A stretch of DNA of 64,000 nucleotides. Source: Bradyrhizobium erythrophlei (lineage in GTDB: Bacteria; Pseudomonadota; Alphaproteobacteria; Rhizobiales; Xanthobacteraceae). The notes beneath the pieces were generated by a model. It saw nothing but the letters and a program-made list of their open reading frames with translations. It had not been told where the DNA came from and made no database searches. The translations under genes and the position numbers were made by a program. Of the stretch, positions 27,633 to 35,178 are shown piece after piece. Positions within the stretch are counted from its first letter, which is position 1. The number at the start of each line of letters is the position of its first letter. The DNA is taken from the NCBI RefSeq assembly GCF_900142985.1, contig NZ_LT670849.1:3162001-3226000 (forward strand), read 5' to 3'.

Positions 27633-28928
27633 CTAGGCGGCCACCGCCTGCGGCAGGATCGGGGCAATGGCATCATAACGGACGCCGGCCCGCAAGCAGA
27701 ACGCCGGTTGCAACAGGCGGTCGGCAACCACTTCCGTCTTCTCGTTGTCTTTCAGGATGTAGCGGCCACGCATTTCGTCGAGCACCGTGACGTCGGCTTC
27801 GACGCCGGAGCGCAGTGTACCGATCACGCCGGAAAGCCCGAGCATTTGCGCCGGATTCGAGGTCACCATCGGCACCACCTGTTCGAGCGACAGCCCAAGC
27901 GCCATCATCGAACTCATGGCCTGCACCAGGCTGAACTTGGCCTGTCCGGCGAACGGATGGTTTTCGTCGTCCGCGGCCTCGTCGGGCGTTCCCGCGGGCG
28001 CCGGGACGTGGGTGTTATAGCCGTGAATGTCGGCGCCGAGCGTGTTCGGGACAATGCCCGCCGCGATCGCCTTTTTCGCCAGGCGGTAGGAGAAATGGCT
28101 GCCGTGGCCGACGTCGACCTTCAGTCCCTTGTCGAGCGCGGCCTGGATCACCGGGTGCACCTCGCCCTCGCGATTGACGAAGCCGCCAGGGTGGCGCGTG
28201 AACGGATGGGCGAGAACGTCGCCGTCCCGCAACAGCGGAATCACGCGCTCCAGAATGGTGTCGACGTCTTCGCCGTTGGTGCCGCTTTCCGGCAGGCCCC
28301 AGAGCTGACCAAAATGCACATAGACCGGCAGATCGGAGCGGCGGCCGATCTCGGCCGCCATTTCGATGACGCGAATGCCCCAGCGGGCGAAGCCGCCGAT
28401 TTCGGCATGTGCCTTGATGCCGCGCACCAGATCGAGGTTCGCTGTCGCCGCCTTCACCGTGGCGTCGATGTCGACGCCATCGGGGCTATAGAGGTTGGGG
28501 TAGTAATGTCCTTCCAGGCCGCCGACGAGGTAGGCCGACAGGAAGGCCAGCGTGCGCGACTTGGCCGGTTCGGCGATGAAATGACGGAAGCCGGGCAGCG
28601 TCATGCAGGAGGGGCCGCCCTGATCGACCAGCGTCGTCACGCCGGACTGGACGCCCACCATATCGGCATTCATGCCGAAGCGGCCGGTGACATACTGATA
28701 GACATGGGCGTGGGTATCGATCAGTCCCGGCAGGACGATCTTGCCGCTGACGTCGACGACTTCCTTGGCGCTGGCCGGGAGAATATCGGATTGCACGGCG
28801 GCGATCTTGCCGTTACGGATCGCCACATCCTTCTGGCCGTCGATACCTGCGGCCGGATCGATCACGCGACCCCCTCGGAGGAGCAGGTCGAAGCTGGTAT
28901 TCACGGACGCGGCTGGGGACATGAGCAA
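27633..28928 (-). CDS. Amidohydrolase / dihydroorotase-like metallohydrolase
   Basis: A 431-aa amidohydrolase of the dihydroorotase/hydantoinase superfamily. It has the beta-sandwich start (LLLRGGRVIDPAAGI), metal motif GLIDTHAHVY, a probable carboxylated Lys in RGIKAHAEIGG, His in VYVHFGQLWG and DVGHGSHFSY, and Asp in GADIHGYN. Enzymes of this group hydrolyse cyclic amides or N-acyl groups. It is the first gene of the leftward molybdenum hydroxylase operon. A ring hydroxylation followed by hydrolytic ring opening is a natural pairing, but the substrate is unknown. Confidence 0.87.
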   Translation of the reverse strand: MLMSPAASVNTSFDLLLRGGRVIDPAAGIDGQKDVAIRNGKIAAVQSDILPASAKEVVDVSGKIVLPGLIDTHAHVYQYVTGRFGMNADMVGVQSGVTTLVDQGGPSCMTLPGFRHFIAEPAKSRTLAFLSAYLVGGLEGHYYPNLYSPDGVDIDATVKAATANLDLVRGIKAHAEIGGFARWGIRVIEMAAEIGRRSDLPVYVHFGQLWGLPESGTNGEDVDTILERVIPLLRDGDVLAHPFTRHPGGFVNREGEVHPVIQAALDKGLKVDVGHGSHFSYRLAKKAIAAGIVPNTLGADIHGYNTHVPAPAGTPDEAADDENHPFAGQAKFSLVQAMSSMMALGLSLEQVVPMVTSNPAQMLGLSGVIGTLRSGVEADVTVLDEMRGRYILKDNEKTEVVADRLLQPAFCLRAGVRYDAIAPILPQAVAA

Positions 28929-28978
28929 TCTCCTCTTTGCGGAGCTGAAATTTGTCGGCGATTATAAAGACGGCCGAA

Positions 28979-28996
28979 TGCGAAGTACACTTCGTA
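28979..28996. promoter_or_regulatory. MarR operator candidate, site 1 (amidohydrolase/marR divergent region)
   Basis: TGCGAAGTACACTTCGTA is an 18-bp near-perfect inverted repeat, 16/18 identical to the palindrome at 29652-29669. It lies 51 bp upstream of the amidohydrolase start and 57 bp upstream of the preferred marR start, the usual place for a MarR-family autoregulatory operator. Confidence 0.7.
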
Positions 28997-29052
28997 TTTT
29001 GGGCGCCGCGGCATTGGTACCATAGGTGCATCAAATGGGCGCAGGGAAGGCC

Positions 29053-29547
29053 ATGGCAGGTTTGACGGGTAAGGCGGTGCGGCAGCGCGGCGGCGGCTGG
29101 CCGCTGGACAAACGGCCGGGATTCCTGATCCGGCGGTTGCACCAGATCCATGTTGCGTTGTTTCAGAGGAAATGTGCTGCCTTCGACCTCACGCCGCTGC
29201 AATACAGCCTCCTGACCGCGCTCGCCCGATGTGGAACCGCCGACCAGACGACGCTTGCGGCCGAGGTCATGCTCGACCGCACCACCACGACCGGCGCGCT
29301 TAAGCGTTTGCAATCCCGCAAATTTATCGAGCGCACCGTTCACAGCCGGGACCGCCGGGCGCAGATGTGCCGGCTGACCAAATCCGGCGAACGCCTGCTG
29401 CGGCAGATCGAGGCGTCTGCGCGGGCCGCGCATCACGAGACGCTGGAAGGTCTGAGCAAGGCCGAGCAAAAACGCTTCATCACGATGATGCAAAAGGTCG
29501 TCGCCGCGCGGGCCAAAGAGGCGGAAACTGCGGCCAATCCGGACTGA
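29053..29547 (+). CDS. MarR-family transcriptional regulator
   Basis: This 164-aa protein has the MarR winged helix: FDLTPLQYSLLTALARCG, recognition helix in VMLDRTTTTGALKRLQ and wing RTVHSRDRRAQMCRLTKSG. AGGGA at 5-nt spacing favours ATG 29053; GTG 29026 and ATG 29035 are in-frame alternatives. It is divergent from the amidohydrolase-molybdenum hydroxylase operon, and matching palindromes flank it, so it probably represses its own gene, that operon, and the riboswitch-controlled operon downstream until a ligand binds. Confidence 0.9.
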   Translation: MAGLTGKAVRQRGGGWPLDKRPGFLIRRLHQIHVALFQRKCAAFDLTPLQYSLLTALARCGTADQTTLAAEVMLDRTTTTGALKRLQSRKFIERTVHSRDRRAQMCRLTKSGERLLRQIEASARAAHHETLEGLSKAEQKRFITMMQKVVAARAKEAETAANPD

Positions 29548-29651
29548 TTGGCCTGGCGACCGGGCGAACGATCAGAATCTGTGCAGGCTGCCTGAAAATC
29601 CGTCGCTCAATACCGCAGGCTTGCCGTCTGCTTCGCCACTCAAAGCGCAAT

Positions 29652-29669
29652 TGCGAAGTATACTTCGCA
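29652..29669. promoter_or_regulatory. MarR operator candidate, site 2 (upstream of the riboswitch operon)
   Basis: TGCGAAGTATACTTCGCA is a perfect 18-bp palindrome, 16/18 identical to site 1 at 28979-28996. It lies 105 bp after the marR stop and about 160 bp upstream of the riboswitch, where the promoter of the nitroreductase operon is expected. The only local regulator that fits is the MarR protein between the two sites. Confidence 0.7.
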
Positions 29670-29824
29670 TTTCGGCGAATGTGACGACCGTGCAGCAACC
29701 GCGATTCCCCGCAAGACAGAAGCACTTGGCGTACTGCGCGTGATTTGACCGGCGGGAAAGCATTCGAAGTGCCAGGCTGCCCACAGCCTTGGCATGTCCT
29801 TTGCTCCTTATTCCCCGATTGAGT

Positions 29825-29945
29825 TGGTGGCTAGGGTTCCGCACGCGTCTGCGCGCCGCGCTTCGTGATGGCTGGTCCGAGAGCTGCCGCCTGTGCGGGA
29901 GAAATCCGCACAGATCACGGCGGGACAAAATCCCGGGAGACCTCA
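29825..29945 (+). ncRNA. Guanidine-I (ykkC-type) riboswitch
   Basis: The ykkC consensus blocks occur in order: CTAGGGTTCCG (29831-29841), CTGGTCCGAGAG (29872-29883), hairpin CTGTGCGG/CCGCACAG (29891-29913), and ACGGC followed by GGGACAAAATCCCGGGAG up to 29940. ykkC subtype 1 RNAs bind guanidine and usually turn genes on. The operon downstream encodes DUF1989 proteins of the urea-carboxylase-associated type, typical guanidine-I targets, which supports guanidine over ppGpp or PRPP as the ligand. Edges are approximate. No gene lies in 29548-30111 apart from this and the operator. Confidence 0.9.
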
Positions 29946-29995
29946 GTAGCCTTGCATTGGCGCTGCACGGGTCGGTGCCAATCTCCCAAAGTTTT
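29935..29995 (+). terminator. Possible riboswitch expression platform (alternative stem)
   Basis: GGGAGA (29935-29940), the conserved 3' edge of the riboswitch, can pair instead with TCTCCC (29982-29987). Between them is a hairpin with arms ATTGGC/GCCAAT. A short TTTT tract follows at 29992-29995. Mutual exclusion between aptamer and this stem would give ligand-dependent read-through. The T tract is short, so termination is uncertain. Confidence 0.4.
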
Positions 29996-30111
29996 AACGG
30001 TGCGGAGTTGGTGATGAACGGCTTGAAACCTCGACCGGCGATGTCGAAACTCGCGGTCGGCGGAGTAGTCCGTCACCAAAACAACCAACTTCGACAAGGG
30101 AGGCTGCACGG

Positions 30112-30945
30112 ATGTCCGTGATCGCGGAGAGTTTGGCCCGTCGCTTCGGCGATCGTGGCCCCACGGCGGATGGCGCCGAAGACAATGAACTGATGCGGCG
30201 CGTGCTCCAGCGCAGGACGGTACGGCGCTATAGCGAGAAGATGCCGAGCGAAGCGTTGCTGGATCTTCTCACCGCCTGCGCCCTGAGTGCTTCGGCGAAA
30301 TCGGACTTTCAGCAGGCGTCAATCCTGCGGCTGCGCGACGCGCAAAAACGCGCCGCGATCGGCGCGTTGTTTCCAGCCATGCCGTGGATCGGCAATGCGC
30401 CGGTGTTCTTCGTATTTCTTGGTGATTCCAGGCGGCTTCATCGGATCGGCGAATTGCGCGGCAAGCCGGTCGCGAACGGCACGCTGGAAGGTTTTTTTAA
30501 TGCCAGCATCGATGCGGCGCTCGCCATGCAGACCATGATCCTCTGCGCGGAATCGAACGGGCTCGGCGTCTGCCCGATCAGCGTCATCCGCAACGAGGCC
30601 GACAAGGTCGCCGAAATCCTTGAGCTGCCCGACCTCGTCTTTCCGGTCGCCGGGCTTTGCCTGGGCTATCCCTCGGCGGAAGGCTTTGTCAGCCTGCGCC
30701 TTCCCCGCGCGATCACCACGCACACCGATCGTTACGACGACAGCGCGCTCGCGGCTTCGATCGACGACTACGACCGCCGTCGCGATGCAATCCACGCCAT
30801 TCCAAAAGACCAGCAGCGATCCAATGCCGAATTCGGCGAGGCCGCTTTCTATGGCTGGTCCGAGGACAAGGCGCGCCAGGCGGCGAAAGCCGAGGGCGCG
30901 ACGTTTCCACCCTACCTGCGCAAGCACGGATTCAAGTTCGAGTAA
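30112..30945 (+). CDS. Nitroreductase-family flavoprotein
   Basis: A 277-aa FMN-dependent oxidoreductase of the nitroreductase fold. FMN-phosphate contacts appear in LQRRTVRRYSEK (residues 33-44) and the core in SIDAALAMQTMILCAESNGLG. The C-terminal extension resembles NfsA/FRP-type enzymes. GGGAGG precedes ATG 30112 at 9 nt. It is first in the riboswitch operon. Nitroreductases can act on nitro, N-hydroxy or other N-oxidised groups, so reducing a nitro- or hydroxyguanidine is conceivable, though this is speculative. Confidence 0.9.
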   Translation: MSVIAESLARRFGDRGPTADGAEDNELMRRVLQRRTVRRYSEKMPSEALLDLLTACALSASAKSDFQQASILRLRDAQKRAAIGALFPAMPWIGNAPVFFVFLGDSRRLHRIGELRGKPVANGTLEGFFNASIDAALAMQTMILCAESNGLGVCPISVIRNEADKVAEILELPDLVFPVAGLCLGYPSAEGFVSLRLPRAITTHTDRYDDSALAASIDDYDRRRDAIHAIPKDQQRSNAEFGEAAFYGWSEDKARQAAKAEGATFPPYLRKHGFKFE

Positions 30946-30968
30946 TCTTAAATTCGAGTAATCTTAAA
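30937..30968 (+). repeat. 16-bp perfect tandem duplication
   Basis: TTCGAGTAATCTTAAA occurs twice head to tail, at 30937-30952 and 30953-30968. The first copy holds the last Phe-Glu codons and TAA of the nitroreductase gene; the second pushes the next ribosome site 16 bp downstream. Confidence 0.9.
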
Positions 30969-30980
30969 AAGGAGCCTCCG

Positions 30981-31835
30981 ATGACGACCGTTTCGTTGAT
31001 CCGCAATCCGATGCCCAGGCGTCTCGTCCTGGGTCTGGCCGCCGCCTTGATCGCAGTTCCCATGCTCGCTGGCACGTCGAAGGCCGCAGGCCTTGATGAA
31101 ATCAAGCAGCGCGGGCTGATCGTGGCGACCGAAGACGATTTCCGTCCGTTCGAGTTCGTCAAGGACGGCCAGGCGGTCGGCTTCGACAACGAAATGATCG
31201 ACGACCTGAAAAAATACGCGCCGTTCGAGATCAAGCAGCAGATCCTGCCATGGACCGGCATTCTCGCCGGCGTCAGCACCGGCAAATACGACGCCGCCAT
31301 CACGGCCGCGATCATCACCAAGGAACGGCAGCAGTCGCTCGACTTCACGAGCCCGATCGCCGACGCCACGCACTATTATCTCAAGCGCAAGGACGACAAG
31401 AGCATCACCTCGATCAAGGATCTGAGCGGCAAGACCGTCGGCGTGCAGGCGGGCAGCGCGCTGCTGGCGCGCTTGCCGGAACTCGGCACGATGCTGGAGA
31501 AGGAAGGCGGCAAGCTCGGCAAGGTCGTCGAATACACCTCCTATCCCGAGGCCTATCAGGACCTCGCGCTCGGCCGCGTCGATTACGTCGTCAACACCGT
31601 GATCAACCTGCAAACGCTGGTCGCCGAAAAGCCCGGCGTGTTCGAGCTCGGTCAGGCGGTGTCCGGAAAGTCGTTTCCGGCCTGGGCCGTCGCCAAGGGC
31701 AATACCGAACTGCTCACCTTCCTGAACGGCTTCATTGCCAAGCAAAAGGAGAGCGGCCGTTTCGCCGAGTTGCAGAAGAAGTGGTTCGGCGAAGCCTTTC
31801 CCAATCTTCCAGTAAAGTGGGATCCCGAGTTCTGA
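30981..31835 (+). CDS. Amino-acid-type ABC transporter substrate-binding protein
   Basis: This 284-aa protein is a family 3 extracellular binding protein (SBP_bac_3). The signal peptide runs to about residue 35 (LVLGLAAALIAVPMLAGTSKA-AG). The ligand domain has RGLIVATEDDFRPFEFV, GFDNEMIDDL and AAIITKERQQSLDFTSPI. AAGGAG precedes ATG 30981. Family members bind polar amino acids such as arginine, so a guanidino compound is a reasonable ligand given the riboswitch, but this is an inference. Confidence 0.92.
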   Translation: MTTVSLIRNPMPRRLVLGLAAALIAVPMLAGTSKAAGLDEIKQRGLIVATEDDFRPFEFVKDGQAVGFDNEMIDDLKKYAPFEIKQQILPWTGILAGVSTGKYDAAITAAIITKERQQSLDFTSPIADATHYYLKRKDDKSITSIKDLSGKTVGVQAGSALLARLPELGTMLEKEGGKLGKVVEYTSYPEAYQDLALGRVDYVVNTVINLQTLVAEKPGVFELGQAVSGKSFPAWAVAKGNTELLTFLNGFIAKQKESGRFAELQKKWFGEAFPNLPVKWDPEF

Positions 31836-31857
31836 TCCCAACTCGGACCGGCCGGCC

Positions 31858-32505
31858 ATGAGCGCGGGTGACCTTCTGGCCATCCTTCAGGGTGCCGTCG
31901 TGACAGTAACGCTGTCACTGGCCGGCATCCTGATCGGCCTGCCGATCGGCCTTGCGCTGGCGATCCTGCGCTGGGCCGATGTGCCGGTTGTTGCGCGCGT
32001 GGTTGCCGTTTATGTCAGCATCCTGCGCGCGACGCCTCTGGTCACTTTGCTGCTGTTGTTGTTCTTCGCGCTTCCCAATATCGGGATCGCGATCGGGCCG
32101 ATCTCCGCGGCGATCCTGGCGCTGGTCATGAATACGGCCGCGTTCAACTGTGAAGTCTGGCGGGCATCGCTGATGAATTTTCCGAAGGATCAATACGAGG
32201 CGGCGCAATCGGTCGGCATGAACGCGGCGTTGCGATTCCGCCGCATCGTGCTGCCGCAGATCGTGCGGGTCAGCCTGCCCGGCCTCGTCAACGAGATGTC
32301 GCTGTTGATCAAGGTGACGCCGGTGCTCGCCGTGGTCGGCGTCGTCGACATCACCCGCGCCGCGGTGCGGATCGGCGCCCAGACCTACGATCCCTTGCCG
32401 CCGTTTCTGGTCGCGATCGCGCTCTATGCGCCGATCGTGTTCCTGCTGGTCTCGCTGCAGCGCTGGATCGAGCGGCGCCAGATCAGGGCCGAGGCCGCCG
32501 CATGA
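31858..32505 (+). CDS. Amino-acid-type ABC transporter permease 1
   Basis: A 215-aa HisM/GlnP-type permease. The N-terminal helix is AVVTVTLSLAGILIGLPIGLA, then SILRATPLVTLLLLLFF, and the ATPase-coupling loop is in QYEAAQSVGMNAALRFRRIVLPQ. It overlaps permease 2 by 4 bp (ATGA), which indicates a heterodimeric channel. Confidence 0.93.
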   Translation: MSAGDLLAILQGAVVTVTLSLAGILIGLPIGLALAILRWADVPVVARVVAVYVSILRATPLVTLLLLLFFALPNIGIAIGPISAAILALVMNTAAFNCEVWRASLMNFPKDQYEAAQSVGMNAALRFRRIVLPQIVRVSLPGLVNEMSLLIKVTPVLAVVGVVDITRAAVRIGAQTYDPLPPFLVAIALYAPIVFLLVSLQRWIERRQIRAEAAA

Positions 32506-33158
32506 TCCACGATTTCGGCATCGTCTGGAGCGAGCGCAGCCTGCTGTTGAGCGGGCTCGGCAACACCACGATCCTGTCGGTGCTGTCGGCGATCGCGGCG
32601 CTATTGGTCGGCTTTCTCCTGACGCCCGCACTGATGTCGAAGCAACGATGGCTCGCCTGGATCGCGCGCGGCTTTGTCGACGGCATGCGCTGCGTCCCGT
32701 TTCTCTTGTTTGCCTATATCGTCTATTACGGCCTGCCGTCGGTCGGTCTTCGGCTGGACAACTGGACTTCGGGACTGGTGGCGCTGACGATCTATAACGC
32801 CGCCTATATGGCGGAAATCCTGCGCGGAGCCTGGGCATCGCAGCCGCGCGAACCGATCGAGGCCGGCGTCGCTTTCGGCTTTTCCAGTCTTTCGCTGTTT
32901 CGCCGTATCGTCCTGCCGCCGCTGTTGCTCGCCGCAGGGCCGGTGATCGGCAACCAGATCATCCAGATCGTCAAGGACAGCGCCTTCCTCACCATCATCG
33001 CGCTGCCCGAGCTCACTCATGCGGCGGCCTCGATCCAGTCGCGGCATTACGTTCCGTTCGCGGCTTTCATCACCGCGGTGTTTCTCTATTGGGGCTTGTG
33101 TCTGGTGATCGAGGCAGGCGTCACGACGGTCGACCGCATGGCGGCGAGCAGGCGGTAG
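32502..33158 (+). CDS. Amino-acid-type ABC transporter permease 2
   Basis: A 218-aa permease of the HisQ/GlnP type: GLGNTTILSVLSAIAALLVG, MRCVPFLLFAYIVYYGLP and EAGVAFGFSSLSLFRRIVLPP. The stop codon TAG at 33156-33158 forms the first bases of a 77-bp inverted repeat. The ATPase gene follows after a gap filled by two large hairpins. Confidence 0.93.
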   Translation: MIHDFGIVWSERSLLLSGLGNTTILSVLSAIAALLVGFLLTPALMSKQRWLAWIARGFVDGMRCVPFLLFAYIVYYGLPSVGLRLDNWTSGLVALTIYNAAYMAEILRGAWASQPREPIEAGVAFGFSSLSLFRRIVLPPLLLAAGPVIGNQIIQIVKDSAFLTIIALPELTHAAASIQSRHYVPFAAFITAVFLYWGLCLVIEAGVTTVDRMAASRR

Positions 33159-33232
33159 TGGGGTGGATTTGACATTCGCAACAGAGCTAGCCGGCGATTC
33201 GCGATGCGAATGTCAAATCTTAAACCCCACTA
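33156..33232. repeat. Intergenic palindromic repeat, copy A
   Basis: Outer arms TAGTGGGGT/ACCCCACTA and inner arms ATTTGACATTCGCA/TGCGAATGTCAAAT give a 23-bp stem with a small internal loop and a 24-nt apical loop. It includes the stop codon of the second permease. It shares the core ACATTCGC/GCGAATGT with the elements at 33247-33323 and 56936-56993. No T tract follows, so it is not a standard terminator. Confidence 0.85.
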
Positions 33233-33246
33233 CGAACCTAAATTTG

Positions 33247-33323
33247 CTGGTGGTCCTTTTGATTCTAACATTCGCAAAAGTGGCCGCTGCGAAGGGATGC
33301 GAATGTTAGAATCGGACCACCAG
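33247..33323. repeat. Intergenic palindromic repeat, copy B
   Basis: Outer arms CTGGTGGTCC/GGACCACCAG and inner arms GATTCTAACATTCGCA/TGCGAATGTTAGAATC give a 26-bp stem with a four-T bulge. It is 77 bp long, as is copy A, but its outer arms differ in sequence while still pairing. Its right end (CCAG) runs into the AGGAG ribosome site of the ABC ATPase gene, so folding could affect translation of that gene. Confidence 0.85.
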
Positions 33324-33331
33324 GAGTCGCA

Positions 33332-34123
33332 ATGAGAGACGTCACCAAGGTTCTCGACGTAGTCGGCATATCCAAGAGCTTCGGCGATCTCGAAGTGCTT
33401 CGCGATATCAGCTTTCAGGTGCAGAAGGGCGAGACCGTGTGCGTGCTCGGCCCGTCCGGCTCGGGCAAGTCGACATTGTTGCGCTGTATCAACTGGCTCG
33501 AGCGGCCCGACGCCGGTCAGATCTATCTGAACGGCAAGGAGATCGGCATCACCACCGGCGGCGTCGTCATGGGCGACCGCGAGCTGTCGAAAATCCGCAC
33601 CCACATAGGCATGGTGTTCCAGCACTTCGCGCTGTGGCCGCATTTGACCGTACTGCAAAACCTGATGGAAGCGCCGGTTCAGGTGCAGAGGCGCCCGAAG
33701 GCCGAGATGAGAGAAGAAGCGCTGGCGCTGTTGGCCAAAGTCGGCCTGTCCGACAAGCGCGACGTATTCCCGGCGAAGCTTTCGGGCGGCCAGAAGCAGC
33801 GCGTCGGCATTGCGCGGGCGTTGGCGATGAAGCCCGATCTGTTGCTGTTCGACGAACCGACCAGCGCGCTCGATCCCGAATTGGTCGGCGAGGTGCTGGT
33901 GGTGATGCGGGAACTCGCGCGTGAAGGCATGACCATGGTGATCGTGACCCACGAAATGGGTTTTGCGCGCGAAGCTGCCACGCGGGTGCTGTTTCTCGAT
34001 CGTGGACGTGTCGTCGAGACCGGATCGCCGGAGCAGTTTTTCTCCAATCCCGAAACCGACCGCGCGCGGCAGTTCATTCAGCGCTACGCTGGAGACAGGC
34101 CGCCAGCGGCAGGCGTCAAATAA
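33332..34123 (+). CDS. Amino-acid-type ABC transporter ATP-binding protein
   Basis: A 263-aa ATPase of the GlnQ/HisP type. Walker A is GPSGSGKST (about residue 40), Q-loop HIGMVFQHFALWPH, signature LSGGQKQR, Walker B LLLFDEPTSALD and switch His VIVTHEMGFA. It completes the importer made with the binding protein and two permeases upstream. The 174-bp gap before it carries two large palindromes, unusual inside a transporter operon. Confidence 0.94.
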   Translation: MRDVTKVLDVVGISKSFGDLEVLRDISFQVQKGETVCVLGPSGSGKSTLLRCINWLERPDAGQIYLNGKEIGITTGGVVMGDRELSKIRTHIGMVFQHFALWPHLTVLQNLMEAPVQVQRRPKAEMREEALALLAKVGLSDKRDVFPAKLSGGQKQRVGIARALAMKPDLLLFDEPTSALDPELVGEVLVVMRELAREGMTMVIVTHEMGFAREAATRVLFLDRGRVVETGSPEQFFSNPETDRARQFIQRYAGDRPPAAGVK

Positions 34124-34156
34124 GAGCTGGCAGGGAGTCCGCCGAGGGAGTTCGCC

Positions 34157-34549
34157 ATGGATCCGATTTTTCACCTGCTGCCGGACGCGCCGGCGCCGGT
34201 CACGCCCTATAGCCACGCGGTGGAAGCCGGTCCCTTCGTTTTCGTGACGGGTCAGCTCGCAACCGATCCGGACGACGATTCCATCCCGATTCCCGAAGGG
34301 ATCGAGGCGCAGACGCGCAAGGTGATGGATAATCTGTCGCGCGTCTTGAAAGGCTGCGGCATGTCCTTTGCCAATGTCGTGTTCGCCCGCATCTATCTCA
34401 CCGATTTCAACCGCGACTACGCGCCGATGAACGCCATCTTCTCCAGCCATTTCACTGACGGCCGGCGGCCCGGCCGAACCACGGTGGGCGTCACGGCGCT
34501 GGCGCGCGGCGGGATTGTCGAGATCGACCTGATTGCGTTCAGAGCGTGA
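34157..34549 (+). CDS. RidA/YjgF/YER057c-family enamine/imine deaminase
   Basis: A 130-aa RidA-family protein. The active-site Arg is in PGRTTVGVTALARGG (about residue 108), the C-terminal Glu in GIVEIDLIAF, and GPFVFVTGQLATDP is near the N-terminus. RidA proteins hydrolyse reactive 2-aminoacrylate-type imines or related intermediates. Its TGA overlaps the GTG start option of the first DUF1989 gene, so the two are probably translated together. Imine hydrolysis would suit a pathway that releases ammonia from guanidino groups. Confidence 0.92.
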   Translation: MDPIFHLLPDAPAPVTPYSHAVEAGPFVFVTGQLATDPDDDSIPIPEGIEAQTRKVMDNLSRVLKGCGMSFANVVFARIYLTDFNRDYAPMNAIFSSHFTDGRRPGRTTVGVTALARGGIVEIDLIAFRA

Positions 34550-35160
34550 GTGAACCGATGCAAAACTTGATCGAAATTCCGGCGCGGCGCGGCAAGGCGG
34601 CTTTCGTCGCGGCCGGGCAAACCGTGACCGTGATCAATACCCACGGCGAACAGGTCGTCGATACCTGGGCGTTCAATCGCGCCGATCTTTCCGAGTTCAT
34701 GTCCAACGAACATACGCGCGCCCACAGCCTGCATCTTGTGCCCAAACCAGGCGACGTGCTGCGAACCAACCAGCGCCGTCCGATCCTTACGCTGATGGAA
34801 GACACCTCCGGCGGCGTCCACGACACGCTGATCGCCGCCTGCGACCGCTACCGCTATGCGTTTCTCGGCGTCGAGGGGCATCACGACAATTGCACCGATA
34901 ATCTCTTTGCCGGCATGGCCGAGCTTGGCCTCACGCCGCCGGAGGTGCCGAGCCCGCTCAACCTGTTCATGAACATTCCCTGGGACGCCAACGGCGCGCT
35001 GCAATTCGCCGCGCCGCCGCGGCCGGTCCCGGGCGGCTATGTCCGCCTGCGCGCGGAGATGGATCTCGTCATCGCCTTCTCGGCCTGCCCGCAGGACATC
35101 CTGCCGATCAACGGCAAGGCGGCAAAGACGGTCGAGGCTCACTTCACGATTGGCGCATAA
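34546..35160 (+). CDS. DUF1989 urea-carboxylase-associated family protein, first of three
   Basis: This 204-aa DUF1989 protein has IPARRGKAAFVAAGQTV near the start, GEQVVDTWAFN, the Cys/His-rich EGHHDNCTDNLFAGM (about residues 109-123) and SPLNLFMNIPWDANG. The family is related to the carboxyguanidine deiminases CgdA/CgdB. It is neither a close UAAP1 nor UAAP2 match by length and motifs, so its role may differ from the next two genes. GTG 34546 overlaps the RidA stop; ATG 34558 is an alternative start. Confidence 0.85.
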   Translation: MSEPMQNLIEIPARRGKAAFVAAGQTVTVINTHGEQVVDTWAFNRADLSEFMSNEHTRAHSLHLVPKPGDVLRTNQRRPILTLMEDTSGGVHDTLIAACDRYRYAFLGVEGHHDNCTDNLFAGMAELGLTPPEVPSPLNLFMNIPWDANGALQFAAPPRPVPGGYVRLRAEMDLVIAFSACPQDILPINGKAAKTVEAHFTIGA

Positions 35161-35178
35161 CACCTTCGGAGTTGGACA

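Noticed and set aside
33156..33323. Rho-independent terminators at the two large palindromes
   Set aside because: Neither hairpin is followed by a T tract on either strand, and the transporter operon continues across them.
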